A DNA stretch of 64,000 nt from Phaeosaccion multiseriatum (lineage: Eukaryota; Ochrophyta, other classes), in contig OZ218955.1 of the NCBI GenBank assembly GCA_965112735.1, positions 3,906,001-3,970,000 of the forward strand. Direction: 5' to 3'. The notes beneath the pieces are model-generated. The model made no database searches, was not told where the DNA came from, and saw nothing but the letters and a program-made list of their open reading frames with translations. The translations under genes and the position numbers were made by a program. Below are positions 42,956 through 59,259 of the stretch, piece by piece; positions within the stretch are counted from its first letter, which is position 1, and each line of letters begins with the position of its first letter.

Positions 42956-43786
42956 TCACGTGATTGTGCCCCCTCCTGGATCCCGGTACTGCACCACCGC
43001 AGTGAGAGCCGCCCCGACCACGCCGATCATCAACACGGGGCGAGGTCTTGCGCCGTACGAGGCCAGTCCAGCCAGGCAACCCGCTGCGGCATGGGGCGGA
43101 GCGGGGCGTTGGTCAGCGGAGGAGACGGCCACTACCGTGGAGGCAGGGACGAGGCCGAGATATGCTCACCACGCTCCATTCCTTTATCACCCACTTCCGC
43201 CCCCCACGCCACCCTCAGTCCTCAATGAACAGGAGCCTACTTACCCGCAAAGCCGCCCACTCCGTCGGTCACCATCGTCCTCCTCCCTCCGTTCAGCGTC
43301 TCGGCTGCCCAGCTCGAGGTGTTCATCACACAGGTGAACGCACCAAAGCGAGCAGCGTTTACGACCGCCGAGCGGCCCATAGACTTGCCGGTAGATACCA
43401 CCTCCCTTGCGACTCCTCGCACTGTGCTGAGGCGCAAGGCCTTGAGCTGCTGCTGCTGGCGGAAGTAGGCGGAGTCGCGGTGGGCAGCGGCGTCGGAGAG
43501 CGCAAGCTTCTCGTCGATGTTGTGAAGGGCGATGCCCCATGCCACTCCTGACACGAGAGAGGACGAGGGGGGGGGGGAGGGGGAGAGGTTGAGGAAAGAG
43601 GGTTACAGGGAGCGAGAGGAATTTCTCTCCTCTCCTCTGGGGGGGCTGAACTCGAACGGAATAGCTCTCACCAAGCAGAGCCCCGTTCAAAGTCGCGTGG
43701 ACCACGCGGACAGAGCCCGGCCGGGAGTCTGCACTCTTTGACATGCTGCAAATGGAGGGAGTTGATCGAGGGACGTTAAGTGCCAT
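42956..43786 (-). CDS. Tim17/Tim22/Tim23-family membrane protein
   Basis: Three exons on the minus strand: 43786-43672, 43547-43245 and 43083-42956, in phase, giving 181 residues; a second ATG at 43744 would give 167. The sequence has four glycine-rich hydrophobic segments typical of the family, such as LNGALLGVAWGIAL, AVVNAARFGAFTCV, GVGGFAAGCLAGLASYG and VLMIGVVGAALTAVVQY. Family members form protein or amino-acid channels of the mitochondrial inner membrane or plastid envelope (TIM22/23 translocons, PRAT proteins). Which member this is cannot be told; the size fits TIM22 or a PRAT protein. There is no plastid-type signal peptide at the N-terminus, so mitochondrial location is more likely. 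The third exon is supported mainly by its membrane segment and clean junction phase. Confidence 0.75.
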
Positions 43787-43807
43787 CTTTTCCGTCAATC
43801 ATTTGCT

Positions 43808-43945
43808 GATTCCTGATTCCTGATTATAAGCCAATTATGACCGGCGCCAGCCGGCCTGATTACGTGATTATGACCGGCGCCAGCCGACCTGATTACTGAT
43901 TATTGGCGCCAGCCGGCCTGAATACTGATTATGACCGGCGCACAC
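43808..43945. repeat. Palindrome-bearing tandem repeat
   Basis: Three to four imperfect units (words GATTATGACCGGCGCC, AGCCGGCCTGATTAC) lie 5' of the Tim17-family gene. Each unit has a GCCGGC/GGCGCC palindromic core able to form a small hairpin, set in A/T-rich flanks. Confidence 0.8.
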
Positions 43946-44610
43946 TGTAACCTTGTCCAGGGTCGACCCTTTCGACCCTGTTCGCTTCATTCTTTTTTTT
44001 CTCTAAATACAACTTGGCTTGGCTGGTAGTCTCTCCTTCCTAATATCCTGTACACTGTCCTCCCGTATAATCTATGCAATATGAACATGTAATGAAAGTG
44101 CGTATGTAAGTGTACAGCCTTCCCCCCCCCCCCCGGCCCAGATGGAGGTGAAGAATGCGCTCCTCAAACGAGTCTCAGCTGAGCTGGACTGCAGCTCCTT
44201 CACCACCTTGGCTGCTGCTCGTGCCTCATCTCGCCTGGTCTCCAACAGCTCGCTGACCGCCCCGCCTTGATTCATGGGCAATCGATGGCAATCGATGGCA
44301 ATCGATGGGCAGCCGCGCCAGTCCCACCGGCCTCCCTCCCCCCCTCCCTCCGTCCGTCCGTTCCGAGATGAACCATTCAAAATAAAATCCCATACACCTT
44401 CCCTTCCGTAGTCTACACAAGCAAAGCCCACGGAAGGCCGGCGAAGAACAAGAGCCTGGCACAACGCGCTCAGTCGCTCGCTCAACCCCCCTCGACCCAG
44501 GCCGAACAAGTTGAAACTGCAGCCTCCTCTGAGGGTACATCAGCTAATCTCACCCCCGCCTGTCTGTCGCACCGCTTCTCTTCTCTGCCTCCGCAACCCC
44601 CTGACCTTGC
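43946..44610. other. Spacer between two minus-strand genes
   Basis: This is downstream of the ankyrin-like gene and upstream of the Tim17-family promoter. It contains three ATCGATGGCA units (about 44279-44310). A minus-strand stretch at about 44145-44270 encodes a charged helical segment (SELLETRRDEARAAAKVVKEL) that could be one more exon of the gene starting at 46373, because GTAAGC at 44615 is a usable donor; I could not fix an acceptor in phase. Confidence 0.35.
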
Positions 44611-45461
44611 TTACCCCACACAGGAGCACGGTACTCCGTTGTGATGCCCCCACTCGACCATGCTTGACAGCAGCTGCATGTCGTTCTCCAGAGAGGAGGC
44701 AAGCTCCCGCTCGTCCCAGAACAGTACGCAGGCGCGGTGGTCCCAGGGACACATCACCTCAGGGGACCTGGTGGCAGCAGGCGGGCATGCGGGCACGGAA
44801 CATGCGTATGGGCGGGCAGGGCAGGCGTATGGGCAGGCGTATGGGCAGGCAGGCAAGCAGCGTGGCCAGGCATGAGTGTCACTGGGGGATGATACTCACT
44901 GTGAGGGAATAGAAATGTGGGAGGATACGAAGTGCACAAGTGGAGAGAGAGAGAGAGAGAGAGAGAGGTAGATGATAAGTGCAAGCACCCCAACAGCCCC
45001 AACAGCCCCACCCAGCAGGCTCTCCGAGAGGCACATGAGTCTCCCTCCAAGGTCAACACACCTGAGCCACTGCAGCACCGGGAGGTGGCCGAACCGCGCG
45101 GCCCGGGCAGATGTGGCGGCATCCCAATCGCACTGGGCACGCACCACCTCGTCCTGCCAGAGCAGCTTGATGCTCTCCAGCTGGCCAGAGGAGGCGGCAT
45201 GTAACGGGCCGTCCCCCCAGCCCTCGGCTTTCATGCGCCGCCTCACCTCGGGCTCCTGGAGCAGGAAGGTCAGCACGTGCAAGTGGCCGCTGCGGATGGC
45301 ACCATAGTACATCCACTCGTCCCACACGGCGGCGCGGGAGAGAATGAGCCACTGCAGCACAGGCAGGTTTCCCGCCAACGCGGAGCTCAAGGCCAGCGTC
45401 GGACCCCACTGGCAGGAGGAGGAGGAAAGGCCCATGAAGTTCCTCCTCTCGCGGTTACTAC

Positions 45462-45499
<38 letters not shown>

Positions 45500-46373
45500 G
45501 GCTGGTGGCGGTGCCTCTGCTGCCTGAGGCGGAGGCGGTTGGCCCACTGCAGGATGGCCAAGCCGTGCCTGAGGTTGTATCCGACCACCGAAGAGAAGGA
45601 CTCCTCGTCCCAGGGACAGCCCAGCGCATGCAGCCTCTGGCACACCTGAGCAAGCACAATGAGGACGCACACAGTCGCCGTGAGCAGCAAGTGCGTGCAC
45701 AAAATCATTAATACCCTCGTTTCTTACGTTCCGTCGAACCAGCACTCACTTGCAAGTCCCCATACTTGACCGCAGAGAGGAACACCGACTTGCTGAGAGG
45801 CATTCCTAGACCCCTCCACGCGCACATGGCCTTCTTCTCGCTCTCCACGGCGCTCCGATGGGTCGTGCGCGCGTAGGGAAAGACGTGGAGGTAGTGACCG
45901 CGCCACCTTCTTGATGTGGACGCCACAAACACAAAGTGCCCCGCCCCCACGAACTCGAGCACCTGCAGCAGAAGGTCGTCGATGTTGAGCGGGCTGCGCG
46001 GCGTGGAGAGGTCCACAAAGGACAGCACCTTGATGAAGAGGTCCTTCACCGCGAGGGCCTTGCAAGCCTTTACGTTCGACCCATCGGGCACGAGAGGGCG
46101 GCGGTGCGCCCCCCCCCCGCCGCTGGTACTGCTACCACTGCTACTGCCGCTCTTCCTCCCTCCTCTGGCCCTCCTCGTGGACCTCCCGTGGCACCCCGCC
46201 TCAGCCTCGTGCGCGCAAAAGCTATTCTGGTTTCTTCGCGCCTTCAACCGCCTTCCTTTCTCCACGCTATTCCGGGCTTCATCTGCATGCGAAGGTAGCG
46301 AAAGCGCGCAGGGCGGAGGAGGGGGGAAGCGGCGACGCCTCCGTTCCCTCCGAGGAGGGCTTGAGCCTTCCAT
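44611..46373 (-). CDS. F-box-like protein with divergent ankyrin repeats
   Basis: Exons 46373-45750, 45645-45062 and 44767-44611 on the minus strand join in phase and give 454 residues. The first ~100 residues are basic and disordered. Residues about 145-180 (IDDLLLQVLEFVGAGHFVFVASTSRRWR) have the helical pattern of an F-box-like entry. From about 195 on come repeats of the form KYGDLQVCQRLHALGCPWDE, GNLPVLQWLILSRAAVWDE, GHLHVLTFLL, GQLESIKLLW and GHLPVLQWL, the divergent ankyrin type common in large algal families. A poly-Gln run from CAG repeats interrupts the second exon. The likely role is substrate recognition in protein degradation, by analogy only. A donor sequence overlaps the stop, so more exons could follow. 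Confidence 0.65.
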
Positions 46374-47146
46374 TGCGAGTGCCTATAGGCGCTATGATGA
46401 GGAAGAAATTTTCCCTTCGAAACACACGCAAATGTCGCTCTCCTCGACACAGAAAGTCGAGTGTCAGTGCCGCTGAGACTCGTGTTTTGCCCCCCTTTTA
46501 CAGCACCCTTGCTTACCAACAGCAACATTAGACCCCAAGCATCGGGTGAGACGAGTTCCCTGTAGTGCAATATCGCCCACTGGAACGAGCGCATCAAAGT
46601 CCTGTCAGTTCCTTGCGAATTCAAACCCGCAACGGGGAGGGGCCCTGAAGAAAAGTAAGTAAACGACGATTTAGCGGAATAGCCAAGGACCGAGGTGGTT
46701 CTGTGTGTATGCGGAGGCTCTTTGGGGTGGGTCTACCGTCTGTGGAAAGGCCTCCTGCTGGTGTGACTAGACGTACACTGAGCAGCAGCCGCAGTACGAC
46801 TTGAAATCATCAGGCCCTCCCGGCAGTTCCCAGCGCCCTCCCCTCGTCTCTCGCTGTGTTACCCCCATCATCTCACTGTCCAGGCTTCTCTCCTCTTGTC
46901 CTCTCCGCCGACTGTGCATTTCCGGTGCTCCTCGAAACCAGGGGTCCTTGTGGATTCCACGCAGGCCACTCAACAAGAGAAGGGCCGACAACGAAAAACG
47001 GGGAGGAAGGGGGGAAAGCTCCATTGGGGGGGCTGCAGCCACACCCTCCCCAGATTTTTGTACCCGCCATCACATTTGAGAAGCAAGACCGGAGAAACGG
47101 GAGAGTGGGAGAGACCTGGTCGGCCACTCGGTCGAGGGAGGGCGAC
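46374..47146. promoter_or_regulatory. Divergent spacer upstream of TOG-domain gene
   Basis: The 773 bp lie between the ATG of the F-box-like gene (-) and that of the TOG gene (+). The plus frame is open for about 290 bp upstream of the TOG start but has no ATG, so I treat it as 5' UTR. No promoter element can be asserted. Confidence 0.35.
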
Positions 47147-52350
<5,204 letters not shown>

Positions 52351-53525
52351 CACCCACACAGAGCCCAGTGGAGGGCCAATACAGTATGGTACACTTGAAG
52401 CGCCCAGGCCTTTGGATGCGGAGGGTTTGCTGTGTGCTATTCACCAACTGCTGCTGGCCTGGCCACTTCTGGCCACTCCTGGCCACTCGAGGCAAAGGTC
52501 TGTCGCCTACGCCGCTCTACGGCTGCAGCGGGGCTCTGAGCTGCCTGCCCATATGCCTTCCCCATGCGCCTGCCCCACGCAGGCGGAAGGCAAAGCGGTC
52601 AGGATGGGCTTTCGGGATTGTGTGAATTATATTTTTGATTACGTAAACTAACGCACACACGCACACAGACCAGCGGCAGCAGCGAAGTATGGGCTTTCGG
52701 GACACGCTCGACGTGGGGTGCCTCAGTTGTGTGCCTGGCGGTTCGGGCAAGAAAGAGACGGAAAGGCACGGAGGGTACAGTTACAAGGCTTGCTTGCATT
52801 GACACCCGTCACCTTGGCGGGGCTACCTGTCCATCATTGACATCCGTACAGTAACCTTGGCGGGGCTACCTATCCATCATTGGCGGCCATAACCTTGGCA
52901 GGGCTACCTATCCATCGGGGCGGGCATTGTAGCAGAGCTATGCCATCGGAGAGTGGGCAGGGCATGCTTTCGCTTCGTCGCGTCGCAGGAGGGGAAGCTT
53001 CATCAAGGAGGAGGACCCGAGTACGTCACATCGCAGGCGTTGAGCTTGTCTGTGGAGTACCAACGCGTTGAGCTGGTCAGTAGAGTACAAAGGCACGAAG
53101 GGGGGCGGGTTTGAAGCTCTGAGCTCTGAGCACTGAGCACTGAGATGAGTGGACGGACCGGCGGGGCGGGGCGGCGGGCAAAGCAGCGCCGACGCGAACA
53201 ACAGACCAAAAGTAAATACACACACACACACACACATATGCCTTTCTTTTCCATAGGATTACGTGTTCTAATGGGCACCAAAGGGCCGACACATGGAAAC
53301 AGACGAACAAACAAATCAACCAAATACAAAGAAAAGGACAGTGCTTGCCACTGTTCCTTGTATACGTCCTTCCAAACGGAGCAATTCTTCTTCTCTCTGC
53401 CGTCGTTCATGTGTCTATCCTCGTGTTGGCGTCCCTCCCGGACTTTCATCTCTGCCATTGTACGATGTGCCTCCTCCCACCACCAGAGAGAGCATTGGTG
53501 ATGACTCAGCTCTTACTACCTCACA
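52351..53525. other. Convergent intergenic region
   Basis: This lies between the stops of the TOG gene (+) and the MTFP1-family gene (-). No gene is supported. It holds a CCCATATGCC word at about 52548, a three-unit CCTTGGCGGGGCTACC repeat at 52810-52918 and a duplicated GTTGAGCT...GTAGAGTAC segment at about 53038-53088. Confidence 0.45.
52810..52918. repeat. Three-copy CCTTGGCGGGGCTACC repeat
   Basis: Three imperfect units, each starting CCTTGGCGGGGCTACC followed by TATCCATC, are spaced about 45-50 bp apart in the convergent spacer. Confidence 0.8.
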
Positions 53526-55162
53526 CTAAAACTCCTCTCCTATAATCTCGCACAGCTCGCAATTGGGGAACTTGTCGAAGAGAATGGGCCGGAGGGTCTT
53601 GTCCAGCATCTGCGCGGAAGGGAGGGAGGGAGGGCATGAAGGAATGAGTGAGTGAAGGGAGGAGGGGAGGCAGGAAGGAAGAAAGGAGAGAGCGGAAGAA
53701 ACGAAGAAAGAACGGGAAGGGAAAGAAGAAAGGAGGGGAAGGGGGGGGTGAGCTCCGTGACGAGAGTAAGCCCCCCCCCCCCCCCCCCACGCACACACAC
53801 ACACTTCGACCCTCTCCTCTCTCGCCACATCTCTCTCTCTCTCTCTCTCTCTCCGCTCCCTTCCCCCTCTCACTCACCGTCTCAACCAAGTTATCCAGCG
53901 GCGCCACGATGAAAGGGATGAGTGCCAGCCCCGCCGCTGTGGGCAGCCAGTTGGTCACAGCAGACCCCAGAGTGTCCTGCAAGTGGTAGGTGTCTTGGAT
54001 GTACGAGACGAAGGCAACCCAGCGGTTGATGGTGAAGCCAGGGAAGATGACCGAGGCAAGCATCTGAAACGTCAGCACGTCAAAGGCCGCTGGGAGGGCG
54101 CACACGCTGAGGGATGGGAGCCAGGGCGGGAGGGAGGGGAGGGGAGGAGGGAGGGAGGGGGGGAGGGGGGTGTGATGATGGGGGCGATCACCTCCTACTC
54201 TACTCTTATGTTCTCTTTCCTTTGTGCTCTCTGTTCTTCTGCTCACGTCTCACGCCCCGCATCTGCTTCCATCGCACCAACCCGTGCTTTCTGCTGAGCA
54301 TACAGGCAAACCCCTACTGACTCGTCTGATTGAATCGACTTACTGACCTAGAACCGCTTGGCGAGTCGAAGTTTCCCTTGCTAATATCCTTGCACTTGAC
54401 CCCCTTGGAGACGGCGTCTGCGCACACATACGTGATGGCCACTGCATAGGACAGGGGCACGACAATGGGCGGCACGAGGGGTCGGAACGCTTCTCCGACT
54501 TCATTGGCGTAACCCAAGTAGCGCACCGCGGTGTCTCTGTAGATGTCCACCTCCCTATCGCTGTCCTCTTCCTCCCCCTCCCCTTCCTCGGCTTTCTTGT
54601 CGAAGGTAATCTTGTATCCGGCGCTGAGCAGGCTGCCGCAGCCCGCCACTTGCGCAAAGAGCACATTGGGGTCCAAGGTGGACACCTCGTCGATCGTTTC
54701 CGCCACACCGGCCACGTCCACCTCTGCCAAGCGAAGACTGCTCACGCCTCTGCTCCTTCGGGTGCTGCGTAGGCAGGCCAGGTCAGGTATGAGACGGGAA
54801 GGCAAGGTGCGTGGGTGGTTGAGGGGCGCACGGTTTGAATCAGGAGTCTGGAATGGTCAGGGGGTGACAGTTCCCACTCTGTGGAGGGTGGAGGGCAAAT
54901 CCTCCCCGACGTAGACATGCATGTAGTGATGTGATGTAGACAAAAAGGGAAAGGAACACTCTTACCTAACTCTAGCCGGTGCCGCTACTGCTGCCCTCGA
55001 AGCCCTTCCTGCCCTAAAATCTGCCCCGCTGTTGCCTCCCTGATGCTGCTGCTGCACCGCCACACCGGCGGCTGCGATGGAGGAAGACGGTGGGACAAAC
55101 GCGGTACACCCACCCACCGCAGCGGCCAGAAGCACCACGCGGGTGGCCTGTCGCGGAGCCAT
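53526..55162 (-). CDS. MTFP1 (MTP18)-family fission protein, plastid-type presequence
   Basis: Exons 55162-54966, 54764-54348, 54106-53878 and 53609-53526 on the minus strand join in phase and give 308 residues. The core matches mitochondrial fission process protein 1: DIYRDTAVRYLGYANEVGEA, then AFRPLVPPIVVPLSYAVA, MLASVIFPGFTINRWVAF and WLPTAAGLALIPFIVAPLD. In animals this inner-membrane protein promotes mitochondrial fission. Here a ~125-residue extension precedes the core. It starts with a hydrophobic signal (RVVLLAAAVGGC) followed by TAFVPP, an ASAFAP-like plastid-import motif, then an Ala/Arg-rich stretch like a transit peptide. An acidic insert (EEGEGEEEDSD) lies before DIYRD. Location in the plastid is therefore the simplest reading, against the family's usual site. 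It is 245 bp downstream of MinD on the same strand. Confidence 0.85.
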
Positions 55163-55406
55163 GGTTACGAGGCTAGTGGGAGAGGGTTCTACAGGACTAT
55201 TGGAGGAGTTGTGGTTGCTTGTGCCAGGCTTGCGTGTACAACGCGCTTAATTTCAGGGGTGGGGACGTGATTAACATCACAACGTACGAAAAACGTCTGT
55301 GACTCCATCACCAACAACCAACACGTAGGGGTGATGCGGACAAAAAATGGCACTCGACGTTACTTTTAGGCAGCACACATAAAATGTTTTGACGGTGATG
55401 GGCACC

Positions 55407-57473
55407 TCAGCCGAAGAGACGCTTCAGCAGCCCCTTTTCTGGGGGGGTGATGAAGCGGAGGGGCCTCTCCTCCCCGAGGAAGCGACGCACTGCATCATCA
55501 TAGGCCAAAGCCGCCTCCGACCCCTCCGTTGATATCACCGGGGCCCCTGTGTTCGTGGCTGTGAGCACTGACCTGTGGTGGCCAAGCAGGCCGGCCGGCA
55601 CGACACCAGCGAGCACAGCAGAGCAGAGCAATTGGTGATACAGAGTAGAGCAGAGAGCGTGTGATGATCTGATAATATCGACAATTGTTTCGCCGACAGT
55701 CGACACACAGAGAGGTGTAGGCGTGGGCAGAATGGCCACCGCACGAGCACAGAGCATCCAATGCCATCCAATGCCTTCCATCCCTCTTACCGGCATTCGG
55801 GCACAACACCGATGACGTCCAGCCCCAGCAGTTCCTGGATATCGCCCAGCCGCAGCATCTCGTCGTTTTCCGCTCTCTACGAGTGCGCAAGTGTGTGTGT
55901 GTGTGCGTGCGTGAGAGAGAGAGTGTGTGTGTGTTAAGTTTGCGTTTGAGTCGTGAGTTTGGACGAAAAAGGTACCTCCTCACCTCCGGGTCGTAGCGGG
56001 TCACGAGGAGCGTCTGTCGCACGGGAGGCCTGCCCTCCTCTGCTCTCTTTGACTTGCTAGCGATGAAGCCGATCATCTTGTCGCTATCTCGACAACTGCT
56101 GAGTTCCGGGTTAGTGACGATGATTGATTCATCAGCGGCGTACATTGCGTGGCGGGCTCCTGACTCAATACCCGCGGGGGAGTCACACACAACGTAGTCG
56201 AAGGTCTGCCGTAATTCCTCGATCACCCGTAATACGCCCTCCTGTTACAATTGCGCACGCACGCACGCACGCACAAGCACATAAGCACACGCACACACTG
56301 AGTGTACTGCGTCTGCTCGCTGCTGGAAGAGGGAGCCATTCGCTGCCATCCCCTGGTGCCCCCGGGGCATGATCTCTGTCCCTCGCTCTGGCCCTGCCCC
56401 CCTGATCCCACACCCGCCTGCCTCCCTCCTCTCGTCCCCTCCTCGTCCCGCCCCGACGCTGCTCACTCACGTTGGTCAGAGCCTCCTTGTCCTTCGTCTG
56501 CGAGGCGGCCAGGAGGTGAAGGAGGGGCATCCTTCTGTCCTGAATGAGGGCCTGTACACGCACGTGTACGCACACACACACACGAGCCAAGGTAAGGTGA
56601 GGAGAGGTGCGGGATACACATTTAAAATGGCTCTCCTTTACTTCTACACACACACGGACTTGCCTGGTTGAGGGTGCATTCTTTTTGAATCACATTGACG
56701 AAGTCGAAGATCACTCTCCTCTCACAGCCAAGGTGGATATCAAGGTTCCTCAGGCCTAAATCAAAGTCGATGATGGCCGTTCTAACAACAAAGGGTCGGG
56801 TGAGTGGAGTGAGCACTTGGTGTCCTTTGCCTCTATTCGTCCTCTCTTTCGAATGACTTACTTGTATCCGTAGTTGGCCAGGCCGAAAGCAAATGAAGCA
56901 GCAGTTGTTGTCTTACCTACTCCTCCTTTTCCACTGGTTATAACTGCTACAACCCCCCTGGCGTCCTCGCCCTCCACCTGGTGCCACACAGAAGGAAGGG
57001 CGGCCAGTGTCAAGTGAGTGGAGGATTGACAAGGAGGCGAGAAAGGGAAGGAATAAGCCGCCCCTATCCCAAGCAAACACACCTTACGTATGGAAGCCGC
57101 TGCTGCGGTCCCAGGTGCTGCCGACTCTGTCACTGGGGAGGTCGAGGAGAAGAAGAGCGACTGGGAAGGGATCGAGGAGCTGGAGGAGGAGCGAGCACGT
57201 CTCAAGCCTCCAGCTGCTCTGTTCTGTCGTAATGCCGCCGTGGAGAACAGTGCAGCCCGCTGTTGCTGGACAAGGAGGACGTGGCAGGAGGGCCCACGGG
57301 CGAGGAGAAGCGGCGTGAGACAAGGAAGCACAGCGTCGACAAGAGAGAGCTGCCACGGGAAATTTAGAGTCTGCACTCACCCGGCCTGCTGCTGCTGGCG
57401 CAATTCTGAAGGAGAACACTGCCTTCTCCCCTCCCGCCCTCACCACCGCTTCGCACGCCAGACGCCGAGCCAT
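55407..57473 (-). CDS. minD: Division-site protein MinD, organelle-targeted
   Basis: Exons 57473-57381, 57265-57083, 56977-56862, 56781-56664, 56551-56471, 56241-55984, 55876-55791 and 55572-55407 on the minus strand give 366 residues, all in phase. MinD is a membrane-associated ATPase that, with MinC and MinE, places the FtsZ ring. It has the deviant Walker A SGKGGVGKT (about 107-115), IIDFDLGLRNLD, FDYVVCDSPAGIE (Walker B region), LLVTRYDPE and the C-terminal amphipathic membrane anchor LLKRLFG at the very end. The ~90-residue presequence is Arg/Ala/Ser-rich, has no hydrophobic signal and contains RAALFST, like a mitochondrial cleavage site; mitochondrial Min proteins are known from several protists. 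The intron 56552-56663 has a GC donor (CAG|GCAAGT). A plastid form cannot be excluded without testing. Confidence 0.92.
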
Positions 57474-57863
57474 GGACCAGCAGGGAGAGAGAGAAAAAAT
57501 ATCAATTGAAAAATATCAGGGAGAAAAGTCGAATCCCTCTATTTTGGGTGTCGAAGATCTCTATTTTCGGGTCGATGGGGGATGGGCGGGCCCTGCCTCT
57601 CGAGAGTTCAATCAGCCCGTGACAGTCCCACCTTCCCTCTTTACAAAACAGAAGCAGCACGGCAAGACGAAGCAGACTCTACCACACTACAGACGAGACC
57701 TCTTATCGGTGAGTAGCGAGCTCCTCCTGGGGGGGCTGACCTGCACCGTATCTTCTGCTCACCCCACACCTTTGAACCCCTCTTCACCCCTCCGAATCCA
57801 CAAGCCTGACTCCCTCCCGGCTTTCGCTGCTTCTGTCCTCACCGCAGAGAATACATACACAGC
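57474..57863. promoter_or_regulatory. Divergent spacer between MinD and transketolase
   Basis: 390 bp separate the two ATGs. It probably contains a 5' UTR intron of the transketolase gene, with donor CG|GTGAGT at about 57711 and acceptor CCGCAG at 57846, since an in-frame continuation upstream of the ATG gives no sensible protein. A/T-rich sequence at 57491-57575 is a plausible promoter core for either gene. Confidence 0.4.
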
Positions 57864-59199
57864 ATGCCTCCACCAGCGAAGAAGGCAAAGACCTGTGGGT
57901 CTGAGATGGACGTCAAGTGCATCAACACCGTCCGATGCCTCGCCGCCGACATTGTGCAGAAGGCCAACTCGGGCCATCCGGGTGCACCCATGGGCTGCGC
58001 ACCCATGGCACACACGCTGTTCAGCAAGGTCATGCGCTTCAGCCCGGTGAGTGGAGCACGCGAGACTGTGCTGCGCGAGAAGGCCAGAGCCGGCCGACTT
58101 GACAAGTGTGTGGGAGATGCATTACCCCTCTCTTTCTCCACACCCCTCCCACCTCCTCCCCTGCCTCACCCTCTCCCCCCCGCACTCCCTTCCTCTCCTA
58201 CCTCCCCTCCTTCCCTTCCTCTCCTACCTCCCCTCCCTCCCTGCCTCCCTCCTTCCGTCCCTCCCTCCGTCCCTCCCTCCCTCCCTCCCTCCCTCCCTCC
58301 AGGCCGACCCGAAGTGGATCGGGCGTGACCGCTTCGTGCTGTCCAACGGCCACGCCTGCGCCCTCCTGTACGAGATGCTGCACCTGACGGGCTACGACTC
58401 GGTGAGCATGGACGACCTCAAGCAGTTCCGACAGCTCGACAGCAAGACCCCTGGTCACCCGGAGAACCTCATCACCGCAGGGGTGGAGGTGTCCACGGGC
58501 CCCCTGGGGCAGGGTATTTCCAACGCCGTCGGACTCGCCATCGCAGAGGCCCACATGGCGGCCGAGTTCAACAAGGAGGTGCGGGAGGAGGAGGAGCAGG
58601 AGGAGGAGGAGGAGGAGGAGGAGGAGGAGGAGGAGGAGGAGGAGGAGGAGGAGGAGGAGGAGGAGGAGGAGGAAGAGGAGGAGGAGGAGGAGGAGGAGGA
58701 GGAGGAAGAAGAGGAGCTCCGAGTCGGGAGAGTCGTCAGTCCCTGTCAATAAACAAGCTCTCTCTCTTTGTTGCTCTCTCCTTCCATGCAGGGCTTCCCC
58801 GTGATCGACAACCACACCTTTGTCATCTGCGGGGACGGCTGTATGCAGGAGGGAGTCAGCTCCGAGGCCTCCTCCCTCGCCGGCCACCTCGGCTTGGGCA
58901 AGCTCATCGTGCTCTACGACGACAACTCCATCACCATCGACGGAGAGACATCCCTGTCCTTCACCGAGGACGTGCTGAAGCGATACGAGGCGTACGGGTG
59001 GCACACGCAGACGATCTCCGACGTGACTGACCTCGAGGCGTTGCTTGGGGCCGTCAACGCCGCCAAGGAAGAGAAGGACAGGCCCTCCATGATCAAGGTA
59101 AGGTCAGAAGGAGCTCATCTGTGGGGGTGGCGGGGTTGAGGGATCGGAATGGACAGGAGGATGGTGTGTGTGTGCGTGTGTGTATGTGTGTGTATGTGT

Positions 59200-59259
<60 letters not shown>

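Noticed and set aside
58579-58752. Poly-Glu tail as an alternative transketolase end
   Set aside because: The conserved protein continues in phase at 58792 after removal of this repeat as an intron.
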